Shown here: piece by piece, positions 8,380 through 18,215 of the stretch
Layout of the letters: each line of letters starts with the position of its first letter
Position numbering within the stretch: position 1 is the first letter of the stretch
From: Limnohabitans sp. 15K
GTDB lineage: Bacteria > Pseudomonadota > Gammaproteobacteria > Burkholderiales > Burkholderiaceae_C
DNA: 64,000 nucleotides
Reading direction: 5' to 3'
NCBI RefSeq assembly: GCF_002778285.1
Contig: NZ_NESM01000002.1
Coordinates: 310,001-374,000, forward strand
The notes under the pieces: generated by a model
What the model was told of the DNA's origin: nothing
Databases searched by the model: none
What the model saw: the letters and a program-made list of their open reading frames with translations, nothing else
Made by a program: the position numbers and the translations under genes

Positions 8380-9556
8380 TCTCGCCCCCATTGGGATGAA
8401 GTGGAACCTGAGACTCGTCTATTGGCTGAGCGCAGGGTGTGTTTATCGAGTACAGAGATGGCTTCCCTTTTACATTTTCTTGAGTCGCAGACTGGAACCG
8501 CGCCATTCCCCCTCGGATGTATTCACTGGACAGCTCAATGCATGCCCATTTTCGCTTTAAATTCTCGGCCACCATTCCAGTTACGCAAGACCCACCGAAG
8601 GGATCCAGAACCATATCACCAGGATCGGTAAGCATACGAATGAAGTATTCTGGTAACAGCGCAGGAAATCTAGCGGGATGGATATCGATGCCATTTTCAC
8701 GACAATAGTCTTGGTAAACACCGTTGCTTTCGGTGTTTGCTATTGCCAATAAGTTTGGAGGAACAGCTCCACCGTTATCTTTGGAAAACTTGTCCGATAT
8801 GTCATGCCCGGAAGGTCTCAGCTTCGCGTCATAGCCATTTTTTAGAAGTCCTTTCATAGAGTCCGAATAAGGAGCTAATACGCGTTTGTTACTTGCTTTG
8901 GGGAAAGGCGTTTTAGAAAGCCACCAGACACAATTGACCGCATCCTTCACTCTAACTCTTCTCACATTGACCCATTCTGCAGGACTAGGTAATTTTGCAG
9001 GATTCCACCAGTAGTGTTCTTGTGCCAGATGAAACCCGTACTCTTCGCACAGCATCACTAAGAGCTTAAAGTGGTACAGAGACCTAGTTGGAGTTCCAGA
9101 CTTCCAGGCACCGCCGATGTCGATAACCAAACTGCCATCCGACTTTAGGACTCTATGGAACCCTTCTGCGAAGGGTCTAAACCATTCGCAATACCCTGCC
9201 GCATCTTCATTTCCATAACTTTTTTTTCGCACAAGGCCGAACGGCGGAGAAGTCATGATCAGGTTTACTGACTCAGGCTTTGCAACATGATGTAAATATT
9301 CAAGCGAGTTGCCTTGCAATATCCTTCCCTGCGATGTCTTGTGGGCTTCAATTAACTTGCCAAAGTCTCTGCCATGTAATTCCTCTTGCTGCTTTCGGGC
9401 CGGGGCCATGGAGACGTTATGCAAATGTCGTAAGTAGTCACCAAGAGACTTAAATCCAAGAGATGCAGAGACATCTTCCATCTCTTGTCGTTCGTTTGTA
9501 GTGAGTCTGATGCTCGTTACGTTTTCGCGAGTTTGTGCTAACAGCGGCCGTCCCAT
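8372..9556 (-). CDS. Beta-class site-specific DNA methyltransferase
   Basis: A 394-residue DNA amino-methyltransferase. The catalytic motif IV, TSPPF, lies in the N-terminal half and the SAM-binding motif I, DPFGGSCVTG, near the C-terminus. That order defines the beta class, and TSPPF favours N4-cytosine or N6-adenine methylation. The first 60 residues (RLTTNERQEMEDVSAS) look like a small HTH or RHH segment. An AAGGAG ribosome-binding site sits ahead of ATG 9556. The gene converges on the McrB-like pair with an eight-base overlap. It may protect host DNA from the island system, or serve as an independent epigenetic methylase. The target sequence cannot be read from the protein. Confidence 0.85.
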   Translation of the reverse strand: MGRPLLAQTRENVTSIRLTTNERQEMEDVSASLGFKSLGDYLRHLHNVSMAPARKQQEELHGRDFGKLIEAHKTSQGRILQGNSLEYLHHVAKPESVNLIMTSPPFGLVRKKSYGNEDAAGYCEWFRPFAEGFHRVLKSDGSLVIDIGGAWKSGTPTRSLYHFKLLVMLCEEYGFHLAQEHYWWNPAKLPSPAEWVNVRRVRVKDAVNCVWWLSKTPFPKASNKRVLAPYSDSMKGLLKNGYDAKLRPSGHDISDKFSKDNGGAVPPNLLAIANTESNGVYQDYCRENGIDIHPARFPALLPEYFIRMLTDPGDMVLDPFGGSCVTGMVAENLKRKWACIELSSEYIRGGMARFQSATQENVKGKPSLYSINTPCAQPIDESQVPLHPNGGETR

Positions 9557-9917
9557 TGAATACTCCTTGGCAATTTTTTCGCATTCATCTAACTAGCAGT
9601 TAATTGTAATACAAAAACTCTTTGGATGGCCCGAACCACATAGCCACATCTTCTTGTGAATAGGTTGACTACCAAAACCCTCTGAACAAAGAAAATTCGT
9701 TCGGCTTGGTTCAAAGCACGTTTTGCAGAATCCTGCAATTTCACGGCTCGGAACCAAGTCCGAAAAAGTCATGAGGTTTTGAGACAAACGGGGTTTGAGA
9801 CGTCTTTGCCGGGCCGCTGCATGAGGTTGCAGTCAGGAGCCCAAAGCAAAAAGCCCCGCGTGGTGCGGGGCCTGAGGCTGCCTCAAGGCCTGCTGAGCAG
9901 GTTTGAGGTCTTTGTAC
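9557..9917. other. Island/core junction region without a convincing gene
   Basis: These 361 bases separate the methyltransferase start from the tRNA-Ser 3' end. The left part, to about 9790, is AT-rich like the island and must contain the methyltransferase promoter, though no clear -35/-10 pair stands out. The right part is GC-rich like the core and carries the terminator described separately. A small cysteine-containing frame on the minus strand (9593-9772) lacks a ribosome-binding site and is not called. The composition switch near 9790 is the visible boundary of the island. Confidence 0.55.
9847..9871 (-). terminator. Rho-independent terminator after tRNA-Ser
   Basis: On the minus strand GCCCCGC, a five-base loop and GCGGGGC are followed by a run of T residues (GGCTTTTTGC). 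It lies 46 bases downstream of the tRNA-Ser 3' end and probably ends the lysC/tRNA-Ser transcript. Confidence 0.8.
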
Positions 9918-10010
9918 TGGCGGAAACGGAGGGATTCGAACCCTCGATGAGGCTCTACACCCCATACTCCCTTAGCAGGGGAGCACCTTCGGCCACTCGG
10001 TCACGTTTCC
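9918..10010 (-). tRNA. tRNA-Ser(GCU)
   Basis: The minus-strand sequence folds into a class II tRNA. The acceptor stem is GGAAACG with CGTTTCC, the anticodon arm is CTCCC-CTGCTAA-GGGAG with anticodon GCT, and there is a long variable arm. The T-arm contains GGTTCGAATCC, followed by discriminator G and encoded CCA. It lies 18 bases downstream of lysC on the same strand. Its 3' end faces the AT-rich island, so it is the likely attachment site for that island. Confidence 0.97.
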
Positions 10011-10028
10011 AGTAGATGAAATTATAAC

Positions 10029-11291
10029 TTAGGCTTGGTCCAGATCGAAGGCTTTGTGCAGGGCGCGCACCGCCAATTCCATGTATTTTTCGTCGATCAC
10101 GACCGAGGTCTTGATTTCCGATGTGGAGATCATTTGGATGTTGATGCCCTCTTCGCTCAGGCTGCGGAACATCTTGCTGGCCACGCCCACATGGCTTCGC
10201 ATGCCGATGCCGACGATGGACACTTTGCAGATCTTGGCGTCGCCCGACACTTCGGCCGCACCCAGTGCGGGCAAGACTTTTTCCTTGAGCAGATCGATGG
10301 TCTTGGCGTAGTCGTTGCGGTGCACCGTGAAGCTGAAGTCGGTCTTGCCGTCTTTGCTCAGGTTCTGGATGATCACGTCCACTTCAATGTTGGCATCGGC
10401 CACTGCGCCCAAAATTTGGTAGGCAATGCCGGGCTTGTCGGGCACGCCCAACACGGAAATTTTGGCTTCGTCGCGGTTGAATGCGATGCCAGAAACGACG
10501 GCTTGTTCCATTTGTTCGTCTTCCTCAAAAGTGATCAGGGTGCCGGAGGCGGCTTCTTCGTTGATGTCAATGTCCCAGGGCGTGAAGCTTGACAGCACAC
10601 GCATGGGCACTTTGTATTTGCCAGCAAACTCCACCGAGCGGATTTGCAGGACCTTGGAGCCCAGAGACGCCATCTCCAGCATCTCCTCAAAGCTCACGGT
10701 GTGAAGGCGACGCGCTTCGGGCACCACGCGGGGGTCAGTCGTATAAACGCCATCCACATCGGTGTAGATCAGGCATTCGTCGGCTTTGAGGGCAGCAGCC
10801 ACGGCCACAGCCGAGGTGTCAGAGCCGCCACGGCCCAGCGTGGTGATGTTGCCGTTGTCGTCCACGCCTTGGAAGCCCGTGATGATGACCACTTTGCCGG
10901 CGTTCAGATCGCCCATCACGCGGGCATCGTCGATCGACTCGATACGGGCTTTGGTGAAGGCGCTGTTGGTCTTGATGGCCACTTGCCAACCGGCATAACT
11001 GACCGAAGGCTGGCCTTCTGATTGCAAGGCAATGGCCAACAAGGCTGAAGATGCTTGCTCACCTGTGGAGGCGAGCATGTCGAGCTCACGGCTGTAGTCA
11101 TCGCCAGGTTTGGCGGGGGCCAATTCTTTGGCCAGGCCGAGCAGGCGGTTGGTTTCGCCGCTCATGGCGCTGGGGACCACGACAATCTGGTGGCCAGCAC
11201 GGGCCCATTTGGCCACGCGCTTGGCGACATTGCGGATGCGCTCGGTCGAGCCCATCGAGGTGCCGCCGTATTTGTGAACGATCAAAGCCAT
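10029..11291 (-). CDS. lysC: Aspartate kinase
   Basis: A 420-residue monofunctional aspartokinase that phosphorylates L-aspartate in the first step of lysine, threonine and methionine synthesis. The N-terminal amino-acid kinase domain begins with VHKYGGTSM and includes [16 protein letters not shown]. Two ACT domains occupy roughly residues 265-420 ([16 protein letters not shown] and [13 protein letters not shown]) and normally mediate feedback control by lysine and threonine. Length is typical for the lysine-sensitive alpha/beta type found in Burkholderiales. An internal start could yield the shorter beta subunit, but I cannot show that. tRNA-Ser follows on the same strand and tilS lies 72 bases upstream. 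Confidence 0.96.
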   Translation of the reverse strand: MALIVHKYGGTSMGSTERIRNVAKRVAKWARAGHQIVVVPSAMSGETNRLLGLAKELAPAKPGDDYSRELDMLASTGEQASSALLAIALQSEGQPSVSYAGWQVAIKTNSAFTKARIESIDDARVMGDLNAGKVVIITGFQGVDDNGNITTLGRGGSDTSAVAVAAALKADECLIYTDVDGVYTTDPRVVPEARRLHTVSFEEMLEMASLGSKVLQIRSVEFAGKYKVPMRVLSSFTPWDIDINEEAASGTLITFEEDEQMEQAVVSGIAFNRDEAKISVLGVPDKPGIAYQILGAVADANIEVDVIIQNLSKDGKTDFSFTVHRNDYAKTIDLLKEKVLPALGAAEVSGDAKICKVSIVGIGMRSHVGVASKMFRSLSEEGINIQMISTSEIKTSVVIDEKYMELAVRALHKAFDLDQA

Positions 11292-11363
11292 GTGTAAGGT
11301 TCAAGTGATGGTGAAACCGGCCACGCAACGCCAAGAATCCTTGTCGCTGGCTCCGGAAAAACC

Positions 11364-12353
11364 CTAGATTGTACCCATCGGCCTGACGTTTTCTTGACCC
11401 GTCCAAGCCAAATGCTGGCCCTTTCGCTCGACAAAGCCCTGCCCCACCTTCAGGTGCAGTTGATGCCCCCGGGTCGTGCACGCCGCCACTTGGTCGAGCA
11501 ATTCATGCAGTTGAGCCGTGCTGGGCGTGGTGGCATGGTGTTGACGCAGCCAGTGGCGCAACACCAGCGCTTGGCGGGCACGGCTGAGTTGCTGCAAAGC
11601 CTGAATGCATGGGGGCACGCCCACTTGCGCCAGGTCCATTGCAGCCACCTCGTTCAAGACCTCTTGCGCCTGTGCGGCATGCGCGGCACTGCGTGCAAAG
11701 GTTTCGCGAAAAGCGGGCAAAGCCTCGGCCAATGCGGGCAAGACGCGGGCGCGGATGCGGTTGCGGGTGTAGCGCTCGTCGGTGTTGCTGGGGTCTTCAA
11801 CCCAGCTTTGGGGTTGCGCTTGTTCCTTGAGCCATTCGCGCAACGCTGCGCCCGGCACAGCCAAGCAGGGGCGGTGCCAGTTCAGGCCCTGGCGCCTCCA
11901 CTGCGCCGGCATGCTGGCCAAGCCGGGCAAGCCTGCGCCACGCGACAAGGCGATGAGCAAAGTCTCTACCTGGTCATCGGCATGTTGGGCCAGAGCAATG
12001 TCTGGTACGTCTGGCCATTCGCTGTGCACCGCTTCGGCCAGTGCCGCATAACGGGCTTTGCGAGCGGCGTCTTCGGGGCTTTGACCTGGGGCATGGCCAG
12101 CTTGCACCCGGCGCACAGCCAAAGGCACGTTCAGTTGTTGGCACAGGTCACGGCAATGGGCTTCAAAAGCATCGGCCGCATCTTGCAAGCCGTGGTGGAT
12201 GTGCACCGCCCTCACCTGCCCTGGCCAACGCTGCGCGCACGCCAACAGCAAGGCGGTCGAATCGGCCCCGCCGCTGAAGGCCACTGCAAAAGGAAGGCCC
12301 GGGCTGAAATCAGCCAGGGCCTGTTCTAGGGGGTGCGCCGATGGTTTGGCCAT
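11364..12353 (-). CDS. tilS: tRNA(Ile)-lysidine synthase
   Basis: A 329-residue N-type ATP pyrophosphatase that converts C34 of the CAU-anticodon tRNA-Ile to lysidine, letting it read AUA. The PP-loop SGGADSTALLLA is near residues 29-40. The chain is shorter than E. coli TilS (about 430), mostly in the C-terminal domains. It begins 29 bases after the accA stop on the same strand, and the order accA-tilS-lysC suggests co-transcription. The start is an ATG with MAKPSAHPLE. Confidence 0.93.
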   Translation of the reverse strand: MAKPSAHPLEQALADFSPGLPFAVAFSGGADSTALLLACAQRWPGQVRAVHIHHGLQDAADAFEAHCRDLCQQLNVPLAVRRVQAGHAPGQSPEDAARKARYAALAEAVHSEWPDVPDIALAQHADDQVETLLIALSRGAGLPGLASMPAQWRRQGLNWHRPCLAVPGAALREWLKEQAQPQSWVEDPSNTDERYTRNRIRARVLPALAEALPAFRETFARSAAHAAQAQEVLNEVAAMDLAQVGVPPCIQALQQLSRARQALVLRHWLRQHHATTPSTAQLHELLDQVAACTTRGHQLHLKVGQGFVERKGQHLAWTGQENVRPMGTI

Positions 12354-12382
12354 GTGGGGAGCCAGACGCCTCAGCTCAGCGC

Positions 12383-13357
12383 TTACTTGCCGGCTTTGGT
12401 GTCGGTGAAACGGCCGTAGCTGTTCAGGCGTTCATAACGGCGATCCAGCAGCTCTTTGGGTTTGAGATCGGCCAACTGACGCCAGGCATCGGCCAGAGCA
12501 CGCTTGAGGAAAGAGACCATCTGGTCGGTGTCACGGTGAGCGCCGCCCACAGGTTCGTTGACGATCTTGTCGATCAGGCCCAAGGCCTTGAGGCGGTGGG
12601 CAGTGATGCCCAAGGCATCTGCCGCGACTTCGGCTTTGTCGCTGGTTTTCCACAAAATCGAGGCACAACCCTCCGGGCTGATGACCGAATACACCGAATA
12701 CTGCAGCATCAGCACTTGGTCGGCGACCGAAATGGCCAATGCACCGCCCGAGCCACCTTCGCCGATGATGGTGGTGATGATCGGCACTTCCAACTGGGCC
12801 ATCTCGAATATGTTGCGGCCAATGGCTTCGGACTGACCGCGCTCTTCGGCGTCGATGCCGGGGTAAGCGCCTGGCGTGTCCACAAAAGTGAAAACAGGCA
12901 ACTTGAATTTTTCGGCGGTCTTCATGAGGCGCAGCGCTTTGCGGTAGCCCTCGGGCTTGCTCATGCCAAAGTTGCGCAGCGTGCGTTCTTTGGTGTCGCG
13001 CCCTTTTTGCTGACCCAGCACCATGCAGGCCTGACCGTTGAAACGGGCCAAGCCGCCCACAATGGACAAATCATCGGCAAAGTGGCGGTCGCCGTGCATC
13101 TCGACAAAGTCGGTGAAGATGCCGTGGATGTAGTCCAGCGTGTAAGGACGCTCAGGGTGGCGCGAAATTTTTGTGACTTGCCACGGGGTCAAGTCGCTGT
13201 AAATGTCTTTGGTCAGCTGCTGGCTTTTCTTGCTCAACTGCTCGATTTCGAGGGTGATGTCCACCGCCGACTCGGTCTGCACGTAACGCAACTCTTCGAT
13301 CTTGGCTTCGAGTTCGGCAACAGGTTGCTCAAAGTCGAGAAATGTTTTTTTGGCCAA
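12383..13357 (-). CDS. accA: Acetyl-CoA carboxylase carboxyltransferase subunit alpha
   Basis: A 324-residue protein, normal length for AccA, starting [12 protein letters not shown]. With AccD it transfers the carboxyl group from biotin to acetyl-CoA, giving malonyl-CoA for fatty-acid synthesis. The crotonase-fold core includes [26 protein letters not shown] and [10 protein letters not shown], the last forming the oxyanion region. The gene sits downstream of the DNA glycosylase gene and upstream of tilS on the same strand. Confidence 0.97.
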   Translation of the reverse strand: MAKKTFLDFEQPVAELEAKIEELRYVQTESAVDITLEIEQLSKKSQQLTKDIYSDLTPWQVTKISRHPERPYTLDYIHGIFTDFVEMHGDRHFADDLSIVGGLARFNGQACMVLGQQKGRDTKERTLRNFGMSKPEGYRKALRLMKTAEKFKLPVFTFVDTPGAYPGIDAEERGQSEAIGRNIFEMAQLEVPIITTIIGEGGSGGALAISVADQVLMLQYSVYSVISPEGCASILWKTSDKAEVAADALGITAHRLKALGLIDKIVNEPVGGAHRDTDQMVSFLKRALADAWRQLADLKPKELLDRRYERLNSYGRFTDTKAGK

Positions 13358-13404
13358 GTGGAACTCCTCTGTTCAGTTTTCGGGTGGACGCAGCGTCCAA
13401 CCCC

Positions 13405-14052
13405 TCAATAGGCCACCGGAACCGGGTCCAGCGAGCGCCAAATATACCAAGTCGCCACCGTGGCGTAGGGGCTCCAGGCTTGGGCCACCTCACGGGCGTC
13501 GCTGCGGCTGACCGGCTCGCCCGAAAAATAGTTGCGGCTGATGCCGTTGATCAAGCCCACATCGTCCAGCGGCAGCACATTGGGCCGCATGAGGTGGAAG
13601 ATCAGGAACATCTCGGCCGTCCAGCGGCCAATGCCCCGAATGGCGACCAATTCGTCAATGATGGCCTCGTCGTCCATCTCTTGCCAGGCCTTGACGTGCA
13701 CCGTGCCCGAGCTGAAGTGCATGGCCAAGTCGACCAGATATTCGACCTTGCGGGCTGACAAACCGGCCGCCCGCATGTCGTCCACCTTGAGCTTGAGCAC
13801 AGCTGCAGGCGTCAGGCGCTTGGTGAGCAAGGAAAAACGATCCCACACCGATTGGGCCGCTTTGACCGAAATCTGCTGGCCCACGATGGAGCGCGCCAAA
13901 GTGACAAAGGCGTCGCCCCGGGTTTCCAAAATAGCATTGCCGAACTGGGGGATGAGCTTTTTCATGACCCGGTCTTTTTTGGCCAGGTGCGCGCAGGCCT
14001 CGGCCCAGTACTCGGGCGTCACGGGAATCACTGCAGGCGACGAGGCGCTCAT
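13405..14052 (-). CDS. DNA-3-methyladenine glycosylase family protein (HhH-GPD)
   Basis: A 215-residue base-excision repair glycosylase. It has the helix-hairpin-helix signature [14 protein letters not shown] and the downstream catalytic aspartate in PLDDVGL, the HhH-GPD pattern of AlkA-type enzymes that remove alkylated bases. It is shorter than E. coli AlkA (282) because the N-terminal beta domain is missing, as in the two-domain MagIII/AlkA2-like group. The chosen start, ATG 14052, has a GGGAGG site and overlaps the cysS stop by four bases (ATGA). A TTG 15 bases upstream is possible but would lie on that ribosome-binding site. Confidence 0.88.
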   Translation of the reverse strand: MSASSPAVIPVTPEYWAEACAHLAKKDRVMKKLIPQFGNAILETRGDAFVTLARSIVGQQISVKAAQSVWDRFSLLTKRLTPAAVLKLKVDDMRAAGLSARKVEYLVDLAMHFSSGTVHVKAWQEMDDEAIIDELVAIRGIGRWTAEMFLIFHLMRPNVLPLDDVGLINGISRNYFSGEPVSRSDAREVAQAWSPYATVATWYIWRSLDPVPVAY

Positions 14053-15425
14053 GGTGCAGCCTCCCAAGTTGTACCTGCGGCAGAGTCTTTCAAGACGATG
14101 CCTTGAGCCAACAGGTCCTGGCGGATGCGGTCGGCCTCGGCAAAGTTTTTGGCTTTTTTGGCGTCGGCCCGGGCTTGGATCAGCGCCTGAATGGCCGCCT
14201 CATCCAAACCGGCACCCGCTTGGAGGTACACCGTCGGGTCGGTTTGAAGCAAACCGAGCAAGCCACCCAAGGCTTTGAGCAAGCCCGAACGCTCGGGAGA
14301 GCCGCTGCGGTTGACTTCCCCTGCCAACTCAAAGAGGACGGCCACCGCCTCAGGCGTGCCAAAGTCTTCGTCCATGGCGGCTTTGAAGCGCGCGGCCAAA
14401 GGGTCTGCCCAGTCGATTTGAACGTCCGCAGCTGGCACAGCTTGCAGCGCGGTGTACAGGCGTTTCAAAGCGCCTTTGGCGTCGTTCAGGTGCACATCGC
14501 TGTAATTAAGGGAGCTGCGGTAGTGGCTGCGCACGATGAAAAAACGCACCGTCTCGGCGTCAAACTCTTTGAGCACATCGCGGATGGTGAAGAAGTTGCC
14601 CAGGCTCTTGGACATTTTCTCGTTGTCCACATTGATGAAGCCGTTGTGCATCCAAAAACGCGCCAAAGGCTGGCCATTGGCGCCTTCGCTTTGAGCAATC
14701 TCATTTTCGTGATGAGGAAACTGCAGGTCGGCCCCACCGCCATGGATGTCAAAGGTCTGGCCGAGCAACTCGCAGGCCATGGCCGAGCACTCGATGTGCC
14801 AGCCTGGACGGCCCGCGCCAAAGGGGCTGGCCCATTTCACGTCTTCAGGCTCGGTGGGTTTGGCGCTCTTCCACAGTACAAAGTCCAGCGGGTCTTGCTT
14901 GTCCGTCTCCACGGCCACGCGCTCACCAGCGTTCAGTTCGTCCAATGACTTGCCCGACAACTTGCCGTAACCCGGGAACTTGCGCACCGAATAGTTCACG
15001 TCGCCGTTGCCGGTGCGGTAGGCCAAGCCTTTTTGCTCCAGCGTGCCGATCATGCTGAGCATTTGGGGCACAAAGTCGGTGGCGCGGGGCTCGTGTTGGG
15101 GGCGCTCAATGCCCAACGCGTCGGCGTCCTGGTGCAGCGCATCGATCATGCGGTCGGTCAGGTTGCGAATGGTTTCCTTGTTTTCCAACGCGCGCTTGAT
15201 GATCTTGTCGTCGATGTCGGTGACGTTGCGGACATAAGTGACCTGGTAGCCGCTGGCTTTGAGCCAACGCTGCACCACGTCGAAAGCGATCATGGAACGG
15301 GCATGGCCCAAATGGCACAGGTCGTACACCGTCATGCCGCAAACGTACATGCGCACATGGCCCGGCTCGGCTGGCGAAAAGTCAGAAACAGCACGGCTCA
15401 GCGTGTTGAAGATGCGCAGACTCAT
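14049..15425 (-). CDS. cysS: Cysteinyl-tRNA synthetase
   Basis: A 458-residue class I aminoacyl-tRNA synthetase that charges tRNA-Cys. Visible motifs are the HIGH equivalent HLGH (in [11 protein letters not shown]), zinc ligands including the Cys of YVCGMTV and [18 protein letters not shown], and the KMSKS loop ([10 protein letters not shown]). Length is normal. Its stop overlaps the start of the glycosylase gene, coupling the two. It diverges from the TPR-protein gene across a 240-base intergenic region. Confidence 0.97.
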   Translation of the reverse strand: MSLRIFNTLSRAVSDFSPAEPGHVRMYVCGMTVYDLCHLGHARSMIAFDVVQRWLKASGYQVTYVRNVTDIDDKIIKRALENKETIRNLTDRMIDALHQDADALGIERPQHEPRATDFVPQMLSMIGTLEQKGLAYRTGNGDVNYSVRKFPGYGKLSGKSLDELNAGERVAVETDKQDPLDFVLWKSAKPTEPEDVKWASPFGAGRPGWHIECSAMACELLGQTFDIHGGGADLQFPHHENEIAQSEGANGQPLARFWMHNGFINVDNEKMSKSLGNFFTIRDVLKEFDAETVRFFIVRSHYRSSLNYSDVHLNDAKGALKRLYTALQAVPAADVQIDWADPLAARFKAAMDEDFGTPEAVAVLFELAGEVNRSGSPERSGLLKALGGLLGLLQTDPTVYLQAGAGLDEAAIQALIQARADAKKAKNFAEADRIRQDLLAQGIVLKDSAAGTTWEAAP

Positions 15426-15666
15426 GTCAGATCAAAGAAATTTCAGAAAACAAAAAACCCACAAGACAAGGCCCAGCATCGGGCGCTGGGCAGTCAAGAG
15501 GCAGGCAGGAAATTCAGCTCAAATACAGCGCACATCAACGTGGGCAGCAAGTCTCGAAGGCAGCTTTGAGGCCACAGGGCCTCCGCTACAATGGCTTTCC
15601 AGTATATCCCCGTCAGGGCCCCTGCACTCCCTTTTTGGCTGCCCAGACCCGATCCTTTTGGCGCGC
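15426..15666. promoter_or_regulatory. Divergent promoter region between cysS and the TPR/cyclophilin operon
   Basis: These 241 bases must hold promoters in both directions. A GC-rich hairpin (GCCCAGC with GCTGGGC) lies at about 15469-15491. The half next to cysS is A-rich and a plausible leader. I do not see a T-box, riboswitch or clear operator. Confidence 0.35.
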
Positions 15667-16179
15667 ATGCACTCCCTATTTACTTTCGTACTGTCTTGTG
15701 TATTGCTCATGTTCAGTGGAGGTGTTCATGCGGACATTTACAGGGATGTGAACCGCCTGGTGGTGACTGAGCAATGGGCCAAAGCACAGACACAAGCCGA
15801 AGAACACCTGAAAACCCAGCCCACCGATCCGCAAATGCGCCTCTTGCTCAGCCGCATTCAAGACGGCCAAGGCCAAACCGTTGCGGCCATGCAAACCTTG
15901 CAGGCCCTAACCCAGTCTTTCCCAGAACTGCCAGAGCCGCACAACAACCTGGCCGCCCTGCTGGCACGTCAAAACCGTTATGCCGAAGCGCTGGAAGCTT
16001 TGCAAGCGGCTGTGCGTGCACGCCCGGATTACGCCACGGCCCTCGAAAACCTGGGTGATGTTTACATGGCATTGGCCATCGAGGCTTACCAAAACGCCAG
16101 CAAAGCCCTGCCATCACAACCCCGAACGGCTGCCAAACGCCTGGCAGCTGAGCAGCTTTTGAAGTCTTCAGCGCCATGA
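15667..16179 (+). CDS. Exported TPR-repeat protein
   Basis: A 170-residue protein with a signal peptide (hydrophobic FTFVLSCVLLMFSGG, cleavage probably after VHA). At least three tetratricopeptide repeats follow, with TPR-type spacing around PQMRLLLSRIQ, PHNNLAALLAR and YATALENLGDVYMA. It is probably periplasmic and mediates protein-protein contacts. It is the first gene of a plus-strand run with two cyclophilins and lpxH, which hints at envelope-protein assembly, though the specific partner is unknown. ATG 15667 is chosen because it places the signal peptide at the N-terminus; the open frame upstream has no signal-like start. Confidence 0.8.
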   Translation: MHSLFTFVLSCVLLMFSGGVHADIYRDVNRLVVTEQWAKAQTQAEEHLKTQPTDPQMRLLLSRIQDGQGQTVAAMQTLQALTQSFPELPEPHNNLAALLARQNRYAEALEALQAAVRARPDYATALENLGDVYMALAIEAYQNASKALPSQPRTAAKRLAAEQLLKSSAP

Positions 16180-16207
16180 CGCATGAAGTGAACGCTGAAA
16201 GAACACC

Positions 16208-16885
16208 ATGAACCGGTTTCGTTTTTTGACCTCTTTGGGCCTGTCGATTGCCCTGGCCTTGCCGATGGCCAGCCAAGCTCAAACACCCAATGTGAGCAAA
16301 GTGCGCATCACCACTTCGATGGGCAACATCGAAGCCGAGCTGTACGCCGACAAAGCCCCGAAAACCGTGGCCAACTTTTTGCAATACGTGAACGACAAAC
16401 ACTATGACGGCACCGTGTTTCACAGAGTGATTGCGGGCTTCATGGTGCAAGGCGGCGGCTTCGACGCCCAGTACAAAGAAAAGAAAACCCGCGCCCCTGT
16501 GCAGCACGAAGGACGCCAAGCCTTGGCTGGGGGCCTGAAGAACAGCACCGGCACGCTGGCCATGGCCCGCACCAACGATCCGCAATCGGCCACCGCGCAG
16601 TTTTTCATCAATGTGGTGGACAACGCCTTTCTCGACCCCACCCCCATCCCCGAAGGCGATCCTGTCGCCAAGTTTGAATACCAAGGCCGTGTTTACGAGA
16701 ACGTGGCCCGCGCCCAACTGCTGAATGCCCCCCAGCTGTTTGGTTACACCGTTTTTGGCAAAGTCACGTCCGGCATGGACGTGGTCCAAAAAATCAGGAC
16801 CACCCCCACCGGGGCGGGCGGTCCTTTTCCTTCCGATGTCCCCCGGACACCGGTCCTCATCCAATCCATCACTTTGTTGAAGTAA
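16208..16885 (+). CDS. ppiA: Periplasmic peptidyl-prolyl cis-trans isomerase (cyclophilin)
   Basis: A 225-residue cyclophilin with an N-terminal signal peptide ([16 protein letters not shown]). The catalytic arginine lies in [16 protein letters not shown], followed by [20 protein letters not shown], the cyclophilin core. It speeds proline isomerisation during folding of exported proteins. It is followed four bases later by a second, cytoplasmic cyclophilin gene, a duplicated pair common in betaproteobacteria. The symbol is assigned by location and family. Confidence 0.9.
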   Translation: MNRFRFLTSLGLSIALALPMASQAQTPNVSKVRITTSMGNIEAELYADKAPKTVANFLQYVNDKHYDGTVFHRVIAGFMVQGGGFDAQYKEKKTRAPVQHEGRQALAGGLKNSTGTLAMARTNDPQSATAQFFINVVDNAFLDPTPIPEGDPVAKFEYQGRVYENVARAQLLNAPQLFGYTVFGKVTSGMDVVQKIRTTPTGAGGPFPSDVPRTPVLIQSITLLK

Positions 16886-16889
16886 CACC

Positions 16890-17396
16890 ATGAGCAACCC
16901 ACAAGTCGAACTGCACATCACCGGTTACGGTGTCATCACCCTCGAACTGGACGCTGAAAAAGCCCCCAAGTCGACCGAGAACTTTTTGGCCTATGTGAAC
17001 AAGGGCCACTACAACAACACGATTTTTCACCGCGTCATCCCTGGCTTCATGGTTCAGGGCGGCGGCTTTGAACCCGGCATGGACCAAAAGCCCACCGATG
17101 CCACCATTGAGAACGAAGCCAACAACGGCTTGAAAAACGACAACTACACCGTGGCCATGGCCCGCACATCGGCGCCCCATTCCGCAACAGCGCAGTTTTT
17201 CATCAACGTGGCCGACAACGGCTTTTTGAACCACACAGCGCCTTCTGCACAGGGCTGGGGCTACGCCGTGTTTGGCAAAGTGGTCAAGGGCACGGAAGTG
17301 GTCGACCAGATCAAAGGCGTGAAAACGGGCAGCAAAGGCGGCCACGCTGACGTGCCCAAAGAAGACGTTGTGATCGAAAAAGCCATCGCGCTCTGA
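16890..17396 (+). CDS. ppiB: Cytoplasmic peptidyl-prolyl cis-trans isomerase B
   Basis: A 168-residue cyclophilin with no signal peptide and the normal length for PpiB. The core motifs are [15 protein letters not shown] and [19 protein letters not shown]. It starts four bases after the periplasmic paralogue and ends 11 bases before lpxH, so the three genes probably share a transcript. It acts as a folding catalyst in the cytoplasm. Confidence 0.94.
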   Translation: MSNPQVELHITGYGVITLELDAEKAPKSTENFLAYVNKGHYNNTIFHRVIPGFMVQGGGFEPGMDQKPTDATIENEANNGLKNDNYTVAMARTSAPHSATAQFFINVADNGFLNHTAPSAQGWGYAVFGKVVKGTEVVDQIKGVKTGSKGGHADVPKEDVVIEKAIAL

Positions 17397-17407
17397 TTCA
17401 CTGAGCC

Positions 17408-18187
17408 ATGTCCGACTTGCGCACCACCATGCCGCCCTTGGGTCGGCTGACAGCGCCAGCGGCATGGCAAACCGTGGACCTGATCTCCGACCTGCACTTG
17501 CAGGCTTCGGAGACCGCCACTTTTGAAGCCTGGCGTGCCTACATGGCCAGCACCTCTGCCCAAGCGGTGTTGATTTTGGGCGATTTGTTTGAAGTCTGGG
17601 TGGGCGACGATGCCGCGGCCCTTGACCCTTTTTTGCAAAGCTGCGCTGACGTGCTGCAACAAGCCAGCCAACGCCTGCATGTGGCTTTTATGCCCGGCAA
17701 CCGCGACTTTTTGGTCGGCCCCGATTTTCTGAACCGTTGCGGTGTGCAAGCGCTGTCAGACCCCTGCTTGCTGGAACTGGGAGCACAGCGCCTCTTGCTC
17801 AGCCACGGCGATGCCCTGTGTTTGGACGACAAGCCTTACCAAGCTTTCAGGCTTCAGGCGCGCAGCCCCGAATGGCAACGATCGTTTTTGGCGAAACCGT
17901 TGGCCGAGCGCCAGGAATTTGCCCGCAGCTTGCGCGCCTTGAGCGAGTCGCAAAAGCACGAGGGCATGAGTTTTGCCGATGCCGACGCTGAGATGAGCCT
18001 GTTTTGGTTGGCACAAGCGAGGGCCGATCGCTTGATCCATGGCCACACCCACCGGCCTGCAGACCATGCGCTGGGCGCGGCCCAGCGCCATGTCTTGAGC
18101 GACTGGTGTCTCGACCACAGTCCGTTGCGGGCGCAAGTGTTCAGGCTTCACCGCGACAGCGGATCAGAGCGGCTGAACTTGCCCTGA
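17408..18187 (+). CDS. lpxH: UDP-2,3-diacylglucosamine diphosphatase
   Basis: A 259-residue calcineurin-like metallophosphoesterase that hydrolyses UDP-2,3-diacylglucosamine to lipid X in lipid A synthesis. The metal-binding motifs are all present: SDLHL, GDLFEVWVGDD, GNRDF, SHGD and HGHTHRP. Length is slightly above E. coli LpxH (240). It is the last gene of the operon; a bidirectional terminator follows at 18216-18242. Confidence 0.95.
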   Translation: MSDLRTTMPPLGRLTAPAAWQTVDLISDLHLQASETATFEAWRAYMASTSAQAVLILGDLFEVWVGDDAAALDPFLQSCADVLQQASQRLHVAFMPGNRDFLVGPDFLNRCGVQALSDPCLLELGAQRLLLSHGDALCLDDKPYQAFRLQARSPEWQRSFLAKPLAERQEFARSLRALSESQKHEGMSFADADAEMSLFWLAQARADRLIHGHTHRPADHALGAAQRHVLSDWCLDHSPLRAQVFRLHRDSGSERLNLP

Positions 18188-18215
18188 GCTTGGTATGCAC
18201 TCGGTTTCAGATACA

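Noticed and set aside
9593..9787. Short cysteine-containing frame between the methyltransferase and tRNA-Ser
   Set aside because: No ribosome-binding site, alternate TTG or internal ATG start, and no recognised motif; it spans the island/core compositional switch.
9779..10015. Open frame antisense to tRNA-Ser (ETEGFEPSMRLYTPY)
   Set aside because: Same artefact: the peptide derives from the complement of the tRNA-Ser gene.
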